Below, in pieces: positions 1 to 7,127 of a DNA stretch of 29,132 bases. Under the pieces are notes generated by a model that worked only from the letters and a program-made list of their open reading frames with translations, was not told the origin of the DNA and made no database searches. The stretch's first letter is position 1. Every line of letters begins with the position of its first letter. A program made the position numbers and the translations under genes. Source of the stretch: SUG2458 sp051872335 (GTDB lineage Bacteria > Bacillota_I > Bacilli_A > RFN20 > CAG-826); NCBI GenBank assembly GCA_051872335.1, contig JBJEDT010000031.1, forward strand, positions 1 through 29,132, written 5' to 3'.

Positions 1-684
1 AAAAACATAAGAATATTAAGTCAATTGTTAAAAATTTTAATACAAAAAATACTAATGTGATTCTAGGAGAAAAAATAGAAGTAATATATGGAGATGGATA
101 TATTTATGATATATTAGGAGATTACAAATTTAAAATATCTCCATTATCTTTTTATCAAGTAAATCCAATACAAACAGAAATATTATATAATACAGCAATA
201 AATTTTTTAAAGATGGATGCTTCTGCCTGTACGAAAAATAATGATATTGCTATTGATTTATATTGTGGAATAGGAACTATTGGAATATTTGCGTCGAAAT
301 ATTTTAAAAAAGTATATGGCATTGAGATAGTTAAGCAAGCAATAGAAGATGCAAAATATAATGCAGAGATAAATAGCATTAACAATATAGAATTCTTTGC
401 AGGAGATGTAGAACAGATATTACCTATAATAATTAATAAGGATAATATAAAACCTGATGTTGTATTTGTTGATCCGCCAAGAAAAGGATTAGATAAAAAA
501 ACAATTCAGCTATTAAAAGATTTGAAGCCAATCAAAATAATATATATCAGCTGTAATCCAGCAACACTTGCAAGAGATATTGCAGTACTAGAGGAGAAAT
601 ATGATATAGGAGAAATACAACCAGTTGATATGTTTCCTTTTACGCGGACACATTGAATGCGTTTCGTTGCTATGTCTTAAATAA
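1..684 (+). CDS. rlmD: 23S rRNA (uracil-C5)-methyltransferase RlmD/RumA family, 3' part, with +1 shift at CGG 645
   Basis: SAM-dependent methyltransferase of the RlmD/TrmA family, which makes 5-methyluridine in 23S rRNA. The frame is open from base 3, so the N-terminus (TRAM domain, Fe-S cysteines) lies upstream of the window. Visible motifs are ISPLSFYQVNP, the SAM loop DLYCGIGTIG, the DPPRKG motif and the catalytic-Cys motif ISCNPATLARD. In frame 0 the protein ends with FPFTRTH at 656. RlmD proteins normally end with a G/H-H-(V/I)-E-C/T-V-x-LL motif. Exactly that (GHIECVSLLCLK) is encoded one base further on if CGG at 645-647 is read by skipping its C, ending with TAA at 682-684. The 3' end of this gene is a known insertion hotspot for ICEs in Bacillota, and element genes follow directly. 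Whether the last codons are host or element DNA (att junction) cannot be told here. Confidence 0.9.
645..648 (+). other. +1 frameshift site 1 (acg CGG A)
   Basis: In-frame CGG followed by A. Dropping C645 gives GGA (Gly) and restores the conserved RlmD C-terminal motif GHIECVSLL. Frame 0 stops three codons after the CGG. Confidence 0.8.
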
Positions 685-856
685 CCTCTGAAAGTGCTGA
701 AAATACTGGTTTTTAAAAAAATAAAATTTTTGAAAAAAAGATAAAAAATTATAAAAAATAATGAAAAAATCAAAAAATTAAAGGTCTGAAATCGCAAGGT
801 GGTATGTGGTGGCTAGGTCAAAAAATATTTAAATAACTGTTTCTTTCCAATAAGCG

Positions 857-888
857 AAGTACATTTTATGTACTTTGTTTTTTTGGAA
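857..888 (+). terminator. hairpin plus T-run upstream of the first element gene
   Basis: Perfect 8-bp stem AAGTACAT/ATGTACTT (857-864, 868-875) with a TTT loop, followed by TGTTTTTTT. It can end transcription coming from rlmD or act as a leader attenuator for the gene at 907. The rest of 685-906 is A/T-rich with no gene seen; a G/T-rich stretch around 797-817 might belong to an attachment site, but this is not demonstrable here. Confidence 0.65.
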
Positions 889-906
889 AAAAAGCGAGGA
901 GGAAAA

Positions 907-1356
907 ATGGAAAACATAAAAATAAAAAATTATTATAATAAAATGTCTGAAGATACAAAAATAATATTAGTAAATATACTAGCAGATAATTTAATTTACT
1001 TACACGATTTTGAGGTTGTAGATAAAAAAGTTATAAAGAGTATATCTTCTTTGTTATTATTATTTATTAATCATAATACGAAAACTAAAATTAAAGAATT
1101 TGATGAGTTTAGTATTTATGAGAAAAAAGTTTTATATAGTATTATAATAGATGGAATTGCATCCATTTATGTAGATAATGAGTATCTAAATTATTCTGAT
1201 ATAGGAACTAAATATAAGCAAAAGATAATACAAGAGTTATTATCTTTTTTTAAATACCTTACAAGATTTAGTAAAGAAAAGGTATTTATGATTTATACAA
1301 AGGAAGTAAAAAAATATAGAATGAAAGGATTTAGTTGGGATAACATCCCATATTAG
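907..1356 (+). CDS. hypothetical protein, 149 aa
   Basis: I do not recognise a family. The ATG at 907 is chosen because it has an excellent ribosome binding site (GAGGAGG at 896-902); an in-frame ATG at 868 lies inside the upstream terminator hairpin and lacks one. The protein is predicted to be mostly helical and Lys/Ile-rich, with a hydrophobic LLLLFI patch around residue 50 that is too short and polar-flanked to be a confident membrane span. It is the first gene after rlmD, in the position where ICEs often carry small regulatory or maintenance genes, but no DNA-binding motif is evident. The C-terminus MKGFSWDNIPY is unlike the acidic tails seen further along. Confidence 0.6.
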   Translation: MENIKIKNYYNKMSEDTKIILVNILADNLIYLHDFEVVDKKVIKSISSLLLLFINHNTKTKIKEFDEFSIYEKKVLYSIIIDGIASIYVDNEYLNYSDIGTKYKQKIIQELLSFFKYLTRFSKEKVFMIYTKEVKKYRMKGFSWDNIPY

Positions 1357-1360
1357 TATA

Positions 1361-1390
1361 AAAAAAGCCACAAAATCGATTGTGGTGCGA
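1361..1390 (+). promoter_or_regulatory. leader element with hairpin before metK (copy 1)
   Basis: A 20-base run (1361-1380) is identical to 4051-4070 and is followed by a near-identical ten bases ending GTGCGA. Here it forms the hairpin CCACAA-aatcga-TTGTGG (1368-1385), just upstream of the metK ribosome binding site (AGGAGG at 1397-1402). The same arrangement precedes the ArdA-like gene at 4109. A shared RNA- or protein-binding leader that co-regulates both genes is an inference. Confidence 0.5.
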
Positions 1391-1414
1391 AGTAAAAGGA
1401 GGAAATTTAAATAA

Positions 1415-2533
1415 ATGAAAAATTATAAAAAATATTATTTAACGAGTGAGTCTGTAACTGAAGGACATCCTGATAAGGTATGTGATTTCATTTCAGACTC
1501 TATTTTAGATGCTTGTTTAGAACAAGATGAGAATTCAAGAGTTGCAGTTGAGACATTTATATCAAATGGAAAAGTAGTAGTTGCAGGGCAAATTACATCA
1601 AACGCAATTATAGATATAGAAAGTATAGTAAGAGAAAAATTAAAAGAAGTAGGCTATGATGATGCTAGATATAATATGGATTATAAAACTTGCGATATTG
1701 ATATCAATATTACAAAACAAAGTGGTGATATAGCAATGGGAGTTGACAATGGAGGTGCAGGAGACCAAGGCATAATGTTTGGATTTGCTTGTAATGAAAC
1801 TGACAGCTTTATGCCATATGCAATAGATACTGCACATAAGTTGGCACAGAGATTAACAGAAGTAAGAAAAAAAGGGATAATTCCTTATTTAAAATCAGAT
1901 GGAAAAGTACAAGTTACAATAGAATATTTGAACGATGTACCTTTTAGAATTGATACTATTCTAATTTCTACACAGCATACAGAAGATACTGATATGGATG
2001 AGTTAGAAAATGATATTATAGAATATGTAATAAAACCAGTAGTAGAAGATGATATGGTAGATGCAGAAACAAAAATATTAATCAATCCTACAGGAAGATT
2101 TGTTGTTGGAGGAGCTGTTGCTGATACAGGATTAACTGGTAGAAAAATTATAGTAGATACTTATGGGGGATATGCTAGACACGGAGGTGGAGCTTTTTCA
2201 GGAAAGGATGCCACAAAAGTTGATAGGTCTGCATCATATATGTTAAGACATATAGCAAAAAATATTGTTATTAATGGAATAGCAAGAAAATGTGAATTGC
2301 AGATAAGCTATGGAATAGGAATTGATGAGCCTTTATCTATTTTTATAGATTGCTTTGGAACAAATGTTATACCAGAGGGAGATATAATTAGAATAATTAA
2401 AGATTCATTTGATTTAACACCTAATGGAATAATAGAGTATTTAGATTTAAAGAAACCTATATTTTCAAAAACCACTAATTATGGACATTTTGGAAGAGAA
2501 GGATTTTCTTGGGAAGAGGTTAAACAAATATAA
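1415..2533 (+). CDS. metK: S-adenosylmethionine synthetase
   Basis: Makes SAM from methionine and ATP in the cytosol. The protein is 372 aa, slightly shorter than the usual 380-400. The N-terminal motif SESVTEGHPDKVCD, the ATP-binding signature GAGDQGIMFG (around residue 113) and the phosphate-loop signature GGGAFSGKDATKVDRS (around residue 257) are all intact, so it should be active. The start is ATG with AGGAGG about 12 bases upstream. A housekeeping enzyme here, between rlmD and clear ICE cargo and under a leader shared with an antirestriction gene, suggests it belongs to the element. It may guarantee SAM for the orphan DNA methyltransferase encoded at 14563, or sustain SAM in a recipient whose defences degrade it. 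It could instead be the host's only copy displaced by the insertion; the rest of the genome would decide. Confidence 0.95.
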   Translation: MKNYKKYYLTSESVTEGHPDKVCDFISDSILDACLEQDENSRVAVETFISNGKVVVAGQITSNAIIDIESIVREKLKEVGYDDARYNMDYKTCDIDINITKQSGDIAMGVDNGGAGDQGIMFGFACNETDSFMPYAIDTAHKLAQRLTEVRKKGIIPYLKSDGKVQVTIEYLNDVPFRIDTILISTQHTEDTDMDELENDIIEYVIKPVVEDDMVDAETKILINPTGRFVVGGAVADTGLTGRKIIVDTYGGYARHGGGAFSGKDATKVDRSASYMLRHIAKNIVINGIARKCELQISYGIGIDEPLSIFIDCFGTNVIPEGDIIRIIKDSFDLTPNGIIEYLDLKKPIFSKTTNYGHFGREGFSWEEVKQI

Positions 2534-2574
2534 AATAAAACAAGTGATAGAAAACTATTAGAAAGAATTGGAAT

Positions 2575-2640
2575 AAGACTTGTATAAAGTTTGAACAAGA
2601 GTTAACATACAACACAAACTTTATATAAGGTCTTTTTTCT
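2575..2640 (+). terminator. long hairpin with T-run after metK
   Basis: Nested complementary arms AAGAC...GTCTT and ATAAAGTTTG...CAAACTTTAT enclose an A-rich loop and are followed by TCTTTTTT. It separates metK from the cargo block. Confidence 0.65.
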
Positions 2641-2657
2641 TTGGAAAGGAAAAAGTT

Positions 2658-2804
2658 ATGTATTTATTAACATTTATAGGTGGAGCAATGATTGGAGGAA
2701 TTGTAACACTATTTTTACATTGTTGTTTAATTGTAGGAAGGGAGAGTGATCGACAATGGGAGGAAGAGCAGATTATGAGGAAAGACGAGAAGCTAGAAAA
2801 ATAA
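2658..2804 (+). CDS. small membrane peptide, DUF3789-like, 48 aa
   Basis: A short gene with a good ribosome binding site (GGAAAGGA at 2643-2650). Residues 3-26 form one Gly-rich transmembrane helix, followed by a charged tail with ESDRQWEEEQ. This matches the plan of DUF3789 peptides: one Gly-rich helix, then a conserved R/D-R/E-rich segment, commonly found beside DUF3560 genes in Clostridia ICEs. Its 3' end overlaps the next gene by 49 bases in another frame, so the two are probably translationally coupled. The function of DUF3789 is unknown. Confidence 0.65.
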   Translation: MYLLTFIGGAMIGGIVTLFLHCCLIVGRESDRQWEEEQIMRKDEKLEK

Positions 2805-3476
2805 GATATGAGGAACTTTCGAAAAAGGCAGAAGAAAGGTCAGCTCAATATAGTAATTCAACAGCTAATAGAATTTTGGCAATGACACCACGGACAGCCA
2901 ATAATAATAGGACATCATTCAGAAAAGAAAGCCAGACGATTACACGAGAGAGCTTGGGAAGATACTAGAAAATCAATTGAAGAAGATAAAAAAAGTCAAT
3001 ATTACAAAGAGAGGGCAGAGTCAGTAGAAAATAGCAAAGTGATTTATAATGATGATCCTAATGCTATTGAAAAATTAAAAGATAAACTAGAGTATTTAGA
3101 AAAACAAAAAGAATTGATAAAAGCAGATGAAGATCATACATCTTGGCAATTACAAAATATTGGAGCTAGAATACGAGAAACTAAAAGGCGAATTGCAAGA
3201 CTTGAAAAATTAGACGAAATAGAGTTTAAGGATATCGAATTTACAGGTGGCAAAGCGATTCATAATAAAGAAATAAATCGTATTCAATTGATTTTTGACG
3301 ACATACCTGATGAAGAAGTAAGAACAGCATTAAAAGCAAGAGGATTTCATTGGTCAAGAAAAGAGGGAGCTTGGCAAAGGGAGTTTAATGAAAACACAAT
3401 AAAAGTTACTAATATATTAATAAAAGATGTTCTAAATAAAGAACAAAGTCAGGAGGATGAGGAAGAATTTGAATAG
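2756..3476 (+). CDS. DUF3560 protein with +1 shift at CGG 2891 and acidic EEEFE tail
   Basis: DUF3560 proteins are widespread on ICEs and plasmids; their function is unknown. Start ATG 2756 gives MGGRADYEERREAR. Frame 0 ends at 2968 with a sequence unlike the family after AMTP. If the C of CGG 2891 is skipped, the frame gives AMTPGQPIIIGHHSEKK, the family hallmark (GQPIL-GHHSE), and continues without a stop through a coiled-coil region (EKLKDKLEYLEKQKE) and the domain RGFHWSRKEGAWQRE to 3476. The total is about 239 aa, normal for the family. It ends QSQEDEEEFE, one of nine copies of the acidic tail in this window. The next gene overlaps its last 20 bases. Confidence 0.85.
2891..2894 (+). other. 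+1 frameshift site 2 (cca CGG A)
   Basis: In-frame CGG followed by A inside the DUF3560 gene. Dropping the C gives Gly of the conserved GQPI-x-x-GHHSE motif, which frame 0 lacks completely. This is one of the strongest sites because the family consensus fixes the exact residue. Confidence 0.9.
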
Positions 3477-4017
3477 ATATGAATTATTAAAAGAAGTATA
3501 TGAAGCAACAACACATAATTTATATTGTTATTCTGAAGATTATTTAATGTCACGAGCAAAGGTTGGATGTGAGGAACAATGGCATAAAGAAAAAGAAAAA
3601 TTAGAGCTCATCGAAGAATTAATAGAAGAGGAAAAATCACAAAAATTTCATTTATACACTTCTATATATAATTTAAGTAATGATAGAGAAGGAAGAGTAA
3701 ATCATGAACTTGCATATTTAGAGGACAGAGAAAATTGTATAAGTTGTTGTTTGAACTTAGTAGAGAGAGCTGATGAAAAAAATATCCCTGAATATGAATT
3801 AGTATTTAACTTACATAAAAGGGGAGACTTTGATAATGAATATGAGAGCATTTATTCTAGAGATATAAAAAAGGATGCTTTTATTAATAGAGAAGCACTA
3901 AAAAATGAAATGGAAAAAGGTTTAGAAGAATTTAAAGAATTTATTGCAATAGATAAAAGTAAAAATAAATTTTTTGAGAAGTACTATGAAACAGATGAAA
4001 CAGAAGAATTTGAGTGA
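3457..4017 (+). CDS. hypothetical cargo protein with EEFE tail, 186 aa
   Basis: No family is recognised with confidence; the opening segment (ELLKEVYEATTHNLYCYSEDYLMSRAK) faintly resembles DUF3849-type ICE proteins. ATG 3457 overlaps the end of the DUF3560 gene and uses AGGAGG at 3451-3456, very close to the start; TTG 3469 in the same frame is an alternative start with better spacing. The protein is soluble, highly charged and mostly helical. The last residues ETDETEEFE carry the shared acidic C-terminus. It is co-transcribed with the preceding gene. Confidence 0.75.
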   Translation: MRKNLNRYELLKEVYEATTHNLYCYSEDYLMSRAKVGCEEQWHKEKEKLELIEELIEEEKSQKFHLYTSIYNLSNDREGRVNHELAYLEDRENCISCCLNLVERADEKNIPEYELVFNLHKRGDFDNEYESIYSRDIKKDAFINREALKNEMEKGLEEFKEFIAIDKSKNKFFEKYYETDETEEFE

Positions 4018-4050
4018 TTTTTTAAAGGTAAAACTACTCCAATGTGAAAT

Positions 4051-4090
4051 AAAAAAGCCACAAAATCGATTCTCGTGCGAGAGAATTTAA
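4051..4090 (+). promoter_or_regulatory. leader element with hairpin before the ArdA-like gene (copy 2)
   Basis: 4051-4070 repeats 1361-1380 exactly and both continue with a near-identical ...GTGCGA. In this copy the hairpin is ATTCTC-gtgcga-GAGAAT (4069-4086), immediately 5' of AAAAAGGAGGAG. The paired region differs from copy 1 but a hairpin is kept, which suggests function at RNA level. Confidence 0.5.
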
Positions 4091-4108
4091 AAAGGAGGAG
4101 ATATAAAA

Positions 4109-5221
4109 GTGGAAAATTCAAAAGTAAATGTAAAGTTTGAAAAAGATGGAAAAGAATATAAACTATTAAATAAATGTATAAATGATTATTTGGCAAGTAG
4201 TAATAAATCAATAGAATCAGAAACAATTGATAGTATAGAAAAGTTATTAAATAATATTAGAAATAATGATTATAAAATAATTGATGCTTATTTAGAGATA
4301 AATGATTATAAGATAAATAGTATTGATGAAATAATAGAATTACTTTCAAACATAGAAGATTACCAATTTATAGAGATGCATAATAATCTAGAGTTAGGCA
4401 AATTTGTTTTAGAGAATGTACCTGATTTTGATATTCCAGAATATTTGTGTCAATTTATTGATATTGAAAAATTAGGAGAACAATATTTAGCAGGAAATAA
4501 TATTCAATACGAATTCTGTTCAAATGGAGCTTTACTATATATTAGATATATGATTGCTAATGACTTGATAGATGATAAGGTAAAAGATGAACATAGAATG
4601 AGATTATTAATAACTAATAAACAAAAGTATGAAAAAGATAATCACTATAAAAGAGTGGAATTATTATTTCCAATATCAGAAAAAAGACTACAAGAAAAAA
4701 TCGATATATTAGACTTAAAGAATGGACAGATAAAGGTATTAGAATGTTCAGTATTAAATTTGTATCCTAGAGCTGAAACATATTTGACATTGGCAATGGA
4801 AAGAATAATCAGCAGGTTGGAATTTGAGGAAAGAGAAATATTATTGTCAGATGTACAAGCATTATGTGAAAAAATGCAAAGATTAGATAATATCCAGATT
4901 GAAAAATTTATTGCACTTCTAGAATGTAAGGAAATAAATATAGACTCATTTAAAGACATAATAAAATTAACGGATGAAATCAAAAATTATAATTTACTAC
5001 CTGATGTTAATAATTCAAAAGATATGGGAATGTTTTTAGTAAATGAAACAGCACATTTTGATGATGTTAGTATACTCGCTGATTATATTGACTATGAAAA
5101 GTTAGCAAAAGATTATATAAAAAATGGTTGTACATATAGTGGAACATTTACTAATATGGGTTATTTAATGAAAAAAGAATGTTTAGAGATAGAGCAAAAC
5201 GAAGAGGAAGAACTAGAGTAA
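4109..5221 (+). CDS. tandem ArdA-like antirestriction protein with EEEELE tail
   Basis: The protein is 370 aa with a GTG start and ribosome binding site AGGAGGAG at 4093-4100. Two segments resemble the C-terminal ArdA module: about residues 95-140 (ELGKFVLENV...IPEYLCQFIDIEKLGEQYL) and about 305-355 (DMGMFLVNETAHF...LADYIDYEKLAKDYI), each preceded by the ArdA-type 'L-x-x-I-x-x-Y' helix. ArdA proteins are acidic DNA mimics that occupy type I restriction enzymes and protect DNA entering a new cell during conjugation. Two modules in one chain are unusual, since ArdA normally dimerises from single copies. The end QNEEEELE is the shared acidic tail. The assignment rests on motif resemblance only. 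Confidence 0.65.
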   Translation: MENSKVNVKFEKDGKEYKLLNKCINDYLASSNKSIESETIDSIEKLLNNIRNNDYKIIDAYLEINDYKINSIDEIIELLSNIEDYQFIEMHNNLELGKFVLENVPDFDIPEYLCQFIDIEKLGEQYLAGNNIQYEFCSNGALLYIRYMIANDLIDDKVKDEHRMRLLITNKQKYEKDNHYKRVELLFPISEKRLQEKIDILDLKNGQIKVLECSVLNLYPRAETYLTLAMERIISRLEFEEREILLSDVQALCEKMQRLDNIQIEKFIALLECKEINIDSFKDIIKLTDEIKNYNLLPDVNNSKDMGMFLVNETAHFDDVSILADYIDYEKLAKDYIKNGCTYSGTFTNMGYLMKKECLEIEQNEEEELE

Positions 5222-5225
5222 AAAT

Positions 5226-5247
5226 AAATTCTTGTAGGAGAGAATTT
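5226..5247 (+). promoter_or_regulatory. hairpin before the second ArdA-like gene
   Basis: AAATTCT (5226-5232) pairs with AGAATTT (5241-5247), directly 5' of the ribosome binding site GAAAGGA. It resembles the 3' half of the leader copy at 4069-4090. Confidence 0.4.
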
Positions 5248-5262
5248 TAGAAAGGATAAAAA

Positions 5263-5898
5263 TTGTTAGAAGTAAAATTAAATGTAGTAAATAAAAGAGA
5301 ATACGAAGAAAATCAAAATTATAGAGAAATCATAATAAGACTTCCAAAATCTGATGAAGAATTAAAAAGAGACTTTGAGTATTTAGGATTAGACTATGAT
5401 AATTTGTCAATACAAGATTCTCATATTTTAGATTGTGAAGTTATTGATACAAATGATCCACATTTTTCAGGTGAGATAAGTACAGAACTTTCAAATATTA
5501 TTGATAGAGCAAGTGATTCAGGATGGACAACACCATATCAAGATATTAAAAGTATGTATGCAATTTTAGCACTTTTAAGTGAAGAAAAAAGAGACAAATT
5601 ATTGGCTATTCTTGAATTTAAAAGAGAAGAAATATCAAATATGAAAGATGCAGTAAAATTTGGAAATAATTTAAGTAATTTTGTATTCTTTAATAATATT
5701 AATACACCAGAAGACTATGCAGAGGAACTAATAAGAGCAAGAGAGCTAAGTGTTGATGACATTATGGATTATATTGATTTAGGTAGGCTTGGTAAGGAGT
5801 GCATACAGAGTGACAATGCTAAATTTACAGAACAGGGACTTATTTTTGAAAAAGATGAGGTATTTAGGAACTATCAAGAAGAGGAGGAATTCGAATAG
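5263..5898 (+). CDS. single-module ArdA-like protein with EEEEFE tail, 211 aa
   Basis: TTG start (MLEVKLNVVNKREYEEN) with GAAAGGA upstream. Residues 110-195 follow the ArdA pattern: the EEKRDKLLAILE helix, then a FGNNLSNFVFFNNINTPEDYAEELI segment and a MDYIDLGRLGKECI closing helix comparable with the 'YIDYEAYGRDL' segment of ArdA. The N-terminal half, with IIRLPKSDEELKRDFEYLGLDYDNL, resembles the middle of the neighbouring tandem protein (RVELLFPISEKRLQEKIDILDL), so the two genes are probably paralogues. Expected role: protection of transferred DNA against restriction. It ends YQEEEEFE. Confidence 0.6.
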   Translation: MLEVKLNVVNKREYEENQNYREIIIRLPKSDEELKRDFEYLGLDYDNLSIQDSHILDCEVIDTNDPHFSGEISTELSNIIDRASDSGWTTPYQDIKSMYAILALLSEEKRDKLLAILEFKREEISNMKDAVKFGNNLSNFVFFNNINTPEDYAEELIRARELSVDDIMDYIDLGRLGKECIQSDNAKFTEQGLIFEKDEVFRNYQEEEEFE

Positions 5899-6144
5899 AT
5901 GAAAGAAATAAAGGAAGAGAAAGCAAAACCAAGATGTGCTTTGATAGGACAAGATGGAAATATATTTAATTTAGTTGGAATCGCATCGAGAACATTAAAA
6001 AGAAATGGAATGCAAGAAGAATCAAAAGAAATGTCTAATAGAGTTTTTAATTCTCATAGTTATGATGAAGCTCTCTGCATTATAGGAGAGTATGTTGAGA
6101 TAACTGATGAGGCAGAACTTGAAGAAGATGAAGAGTTTGAGTAG
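5899..6144 (+). CDS. small conserved ICE protein with EDEEFE tail, 81 aa
   Basis: It starts at the base after the preceding stop codon; the poly-Glu codons of the previous gene (GAAGAGGAGG) serve as its ribosome binding site. The segment PRCALIGQDGNIFNLVGIASRTLKRNGMQEE matches a small family often seen on Bacillota ICEs and phages (a 'LIGEDGNAF-x-ILG' pattern) whose function is unknown; I recall it from sequence, not from a search. The shared acidic tail EEDEEFE appears to be appended to the family core, which ends near GEYVEIT. Confidence 0.7.
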   Translation: MKEIKEEKAKPRCALIGQDGNIFNLVGIASRTLKRNGMQEESKEMSNRVFNSHSYDEALCIIGEYVEITDEAELEEDEEFE

Positions 6145-6157
6145 GAGGTGAAAAATA

Positions 6158-6496
6158 ATGGGAAAAAGAATAATAACAATAGCTGATATAAGAGAGAGTC
6201 TTTATGATGAAAATCTAGATACAGAATATAGAGAATCATTAGCAAATTTTTTAATTGAAAAAAAGTATTTGAGCGACTCTCCTTTGAGATTATATATGGG
6301 AACAGAAGAACAACGAAAAGAGTTAGAAAAAGTTGATAAAACACCATTAAAACCTAGTCAAATAAAAGAGATAATGAACTATATAGATAATGAGATGGAA
6401 GGTGATTATCAATATACTAGATTTAAAAATATTGCAGAAGAATATATTGGTATTGCAAATAAAATGGAACTGGAAGAAGAGGAAGAATTCGAATAA
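6158..6496 (+). CDS. hypothetical cargo protein with EEEEEFE tail, 112 aa
   Basis: ATG start with the ideal ribosome binding site TAGGAGGTG. No family is recognised. The protein is soluble and helical, with MGKRIITIADIRESLYDEN at the N-terminus and a probable pair of helices after KPSQIKEIMNYID. It ends LEEEEEFE. It is the last gene before the hairpin cluster of the putative oriT. Confidence 0.7.
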   Translation: MGKRIITIADIRESLYDENLDTEYRESLANFLIEKKYLSDSPLRLYMGTEEQRKELEKVDKTPLKPSQIKEIMNYIDNEMEGDYQYTRFKNIAEEYIGIANKMELEEEEEFE

Positions 6497-6507
6497 ATAT
6501 ACCAAAT

Positions 6508-6631
6508 TTAAGGGGAGACTAAAAGTCACCCCTTAAAAAAATGAGTATCTCGCTAAAAGCCACGCTTTTAGGCTGTTTGTGGGAGTCGGAGCGACTCCCT
6601 GTTCCTGCAAAATTGCTGTGAGGCAATTTTG
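6508..6631 (+). other. putative origin of transfer (oriT): four perfect hairpins
   Basis: Four perfect inverted repeats lie head to tail in about 125 bases. (1) 6508-6536: TTAAGGGG and CCCCTTAA with inner GACT/AGTC. (2) 6553-6571: CTAAAAGC-cac-GCTTTTAG. (3) 6581-6599: GGGAGTCG-gag-CGACTCCC. (4) 6608-6631: CAAAATTGC-tgtgag-GCAATTTTG. No T-run follows any of them on the + strand, so they do not look like terminators. They sit directly upstream of a ribbon-helix-helix protein and the relaxase, where oriT of MobP systems is normally found. The nick site cannot be identified by eye. Confidence 0.65.
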
Positions 6632-6665
6632 AACTGAATTATAGAGAAGAACAGGAGGGGAAAAA

Positions 6666-7127
6666 TTGAGTAAGAAAGACAAAGAAGAGCTTGTTAGAAT
6701 GTTTGTAAAAGTTCCAAAAAGCAAGAAAGAAATGATTCAAAAAGTAGTTGAAAAAACTTCATATAATACAGCATCAGACCTTATAAGAGCAGGTATAGAT
6801 AAGGAATTGAATTTGCAAATGTATAGAGATAATTTGGAAGTTATTCTTCAAGAAATAAGTAAATGTATTGATTATAAACTAGATGGATTTATAAAATCAC
6901 AGAGAAAATTATATGCTAATAATGTTCGTATAAGTGCATTAAATACATATATTATGGGCGAAGTTATGAAAAGAATAATGGGAGATGAACTTCACAAAGA
7001 GTATGTAGAAATATTAAAAAGTGCAAGAGAAAAAGCAAATTATTTTGTTAATAGGAAAGTCGAAGATATATCAAAAGAAGAGTTGATGGACTTTTATAGC
7101 ATAGGTGGAATTTATAGAAATGAGTAA
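6666..7127 (+). CDS. ribbon-helix-helix relaxosome accessory protein, 153 aa
   Basis: TTG start with ribosome binding site AGGAGGGG. The N-terminal ~50 residues (VRMFVKVPKSKKEMIQKVVEKT followed by NTASDLIRAGIDKEL) have the beta strand-helix-turn-helix pattern of Arc/MetJ-type ribbon-helix-helix DNA-binding proteins. The remaining 100 residues are helical. Its place between the putative oriT and the relaxase, overlapping the relaxase by eight bases, argues for a MobC/TraY-like role: binding the oriT repeats and helping the relaxase nick. Confidence 0.75.
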   Translation: MSKKDKEELVRMFVKVPKSKKEMIQKVVEKTSYNTASDLIRAGIDKELNLQMYRDNLEVILQEISKCIDYKLDGFIKSQRKLYANNVRISALNTYIMGEVMKRIMGDELHKEYVEILKSAREKANYFVNRKVEDISKEELMDFYSIGGIYRNE

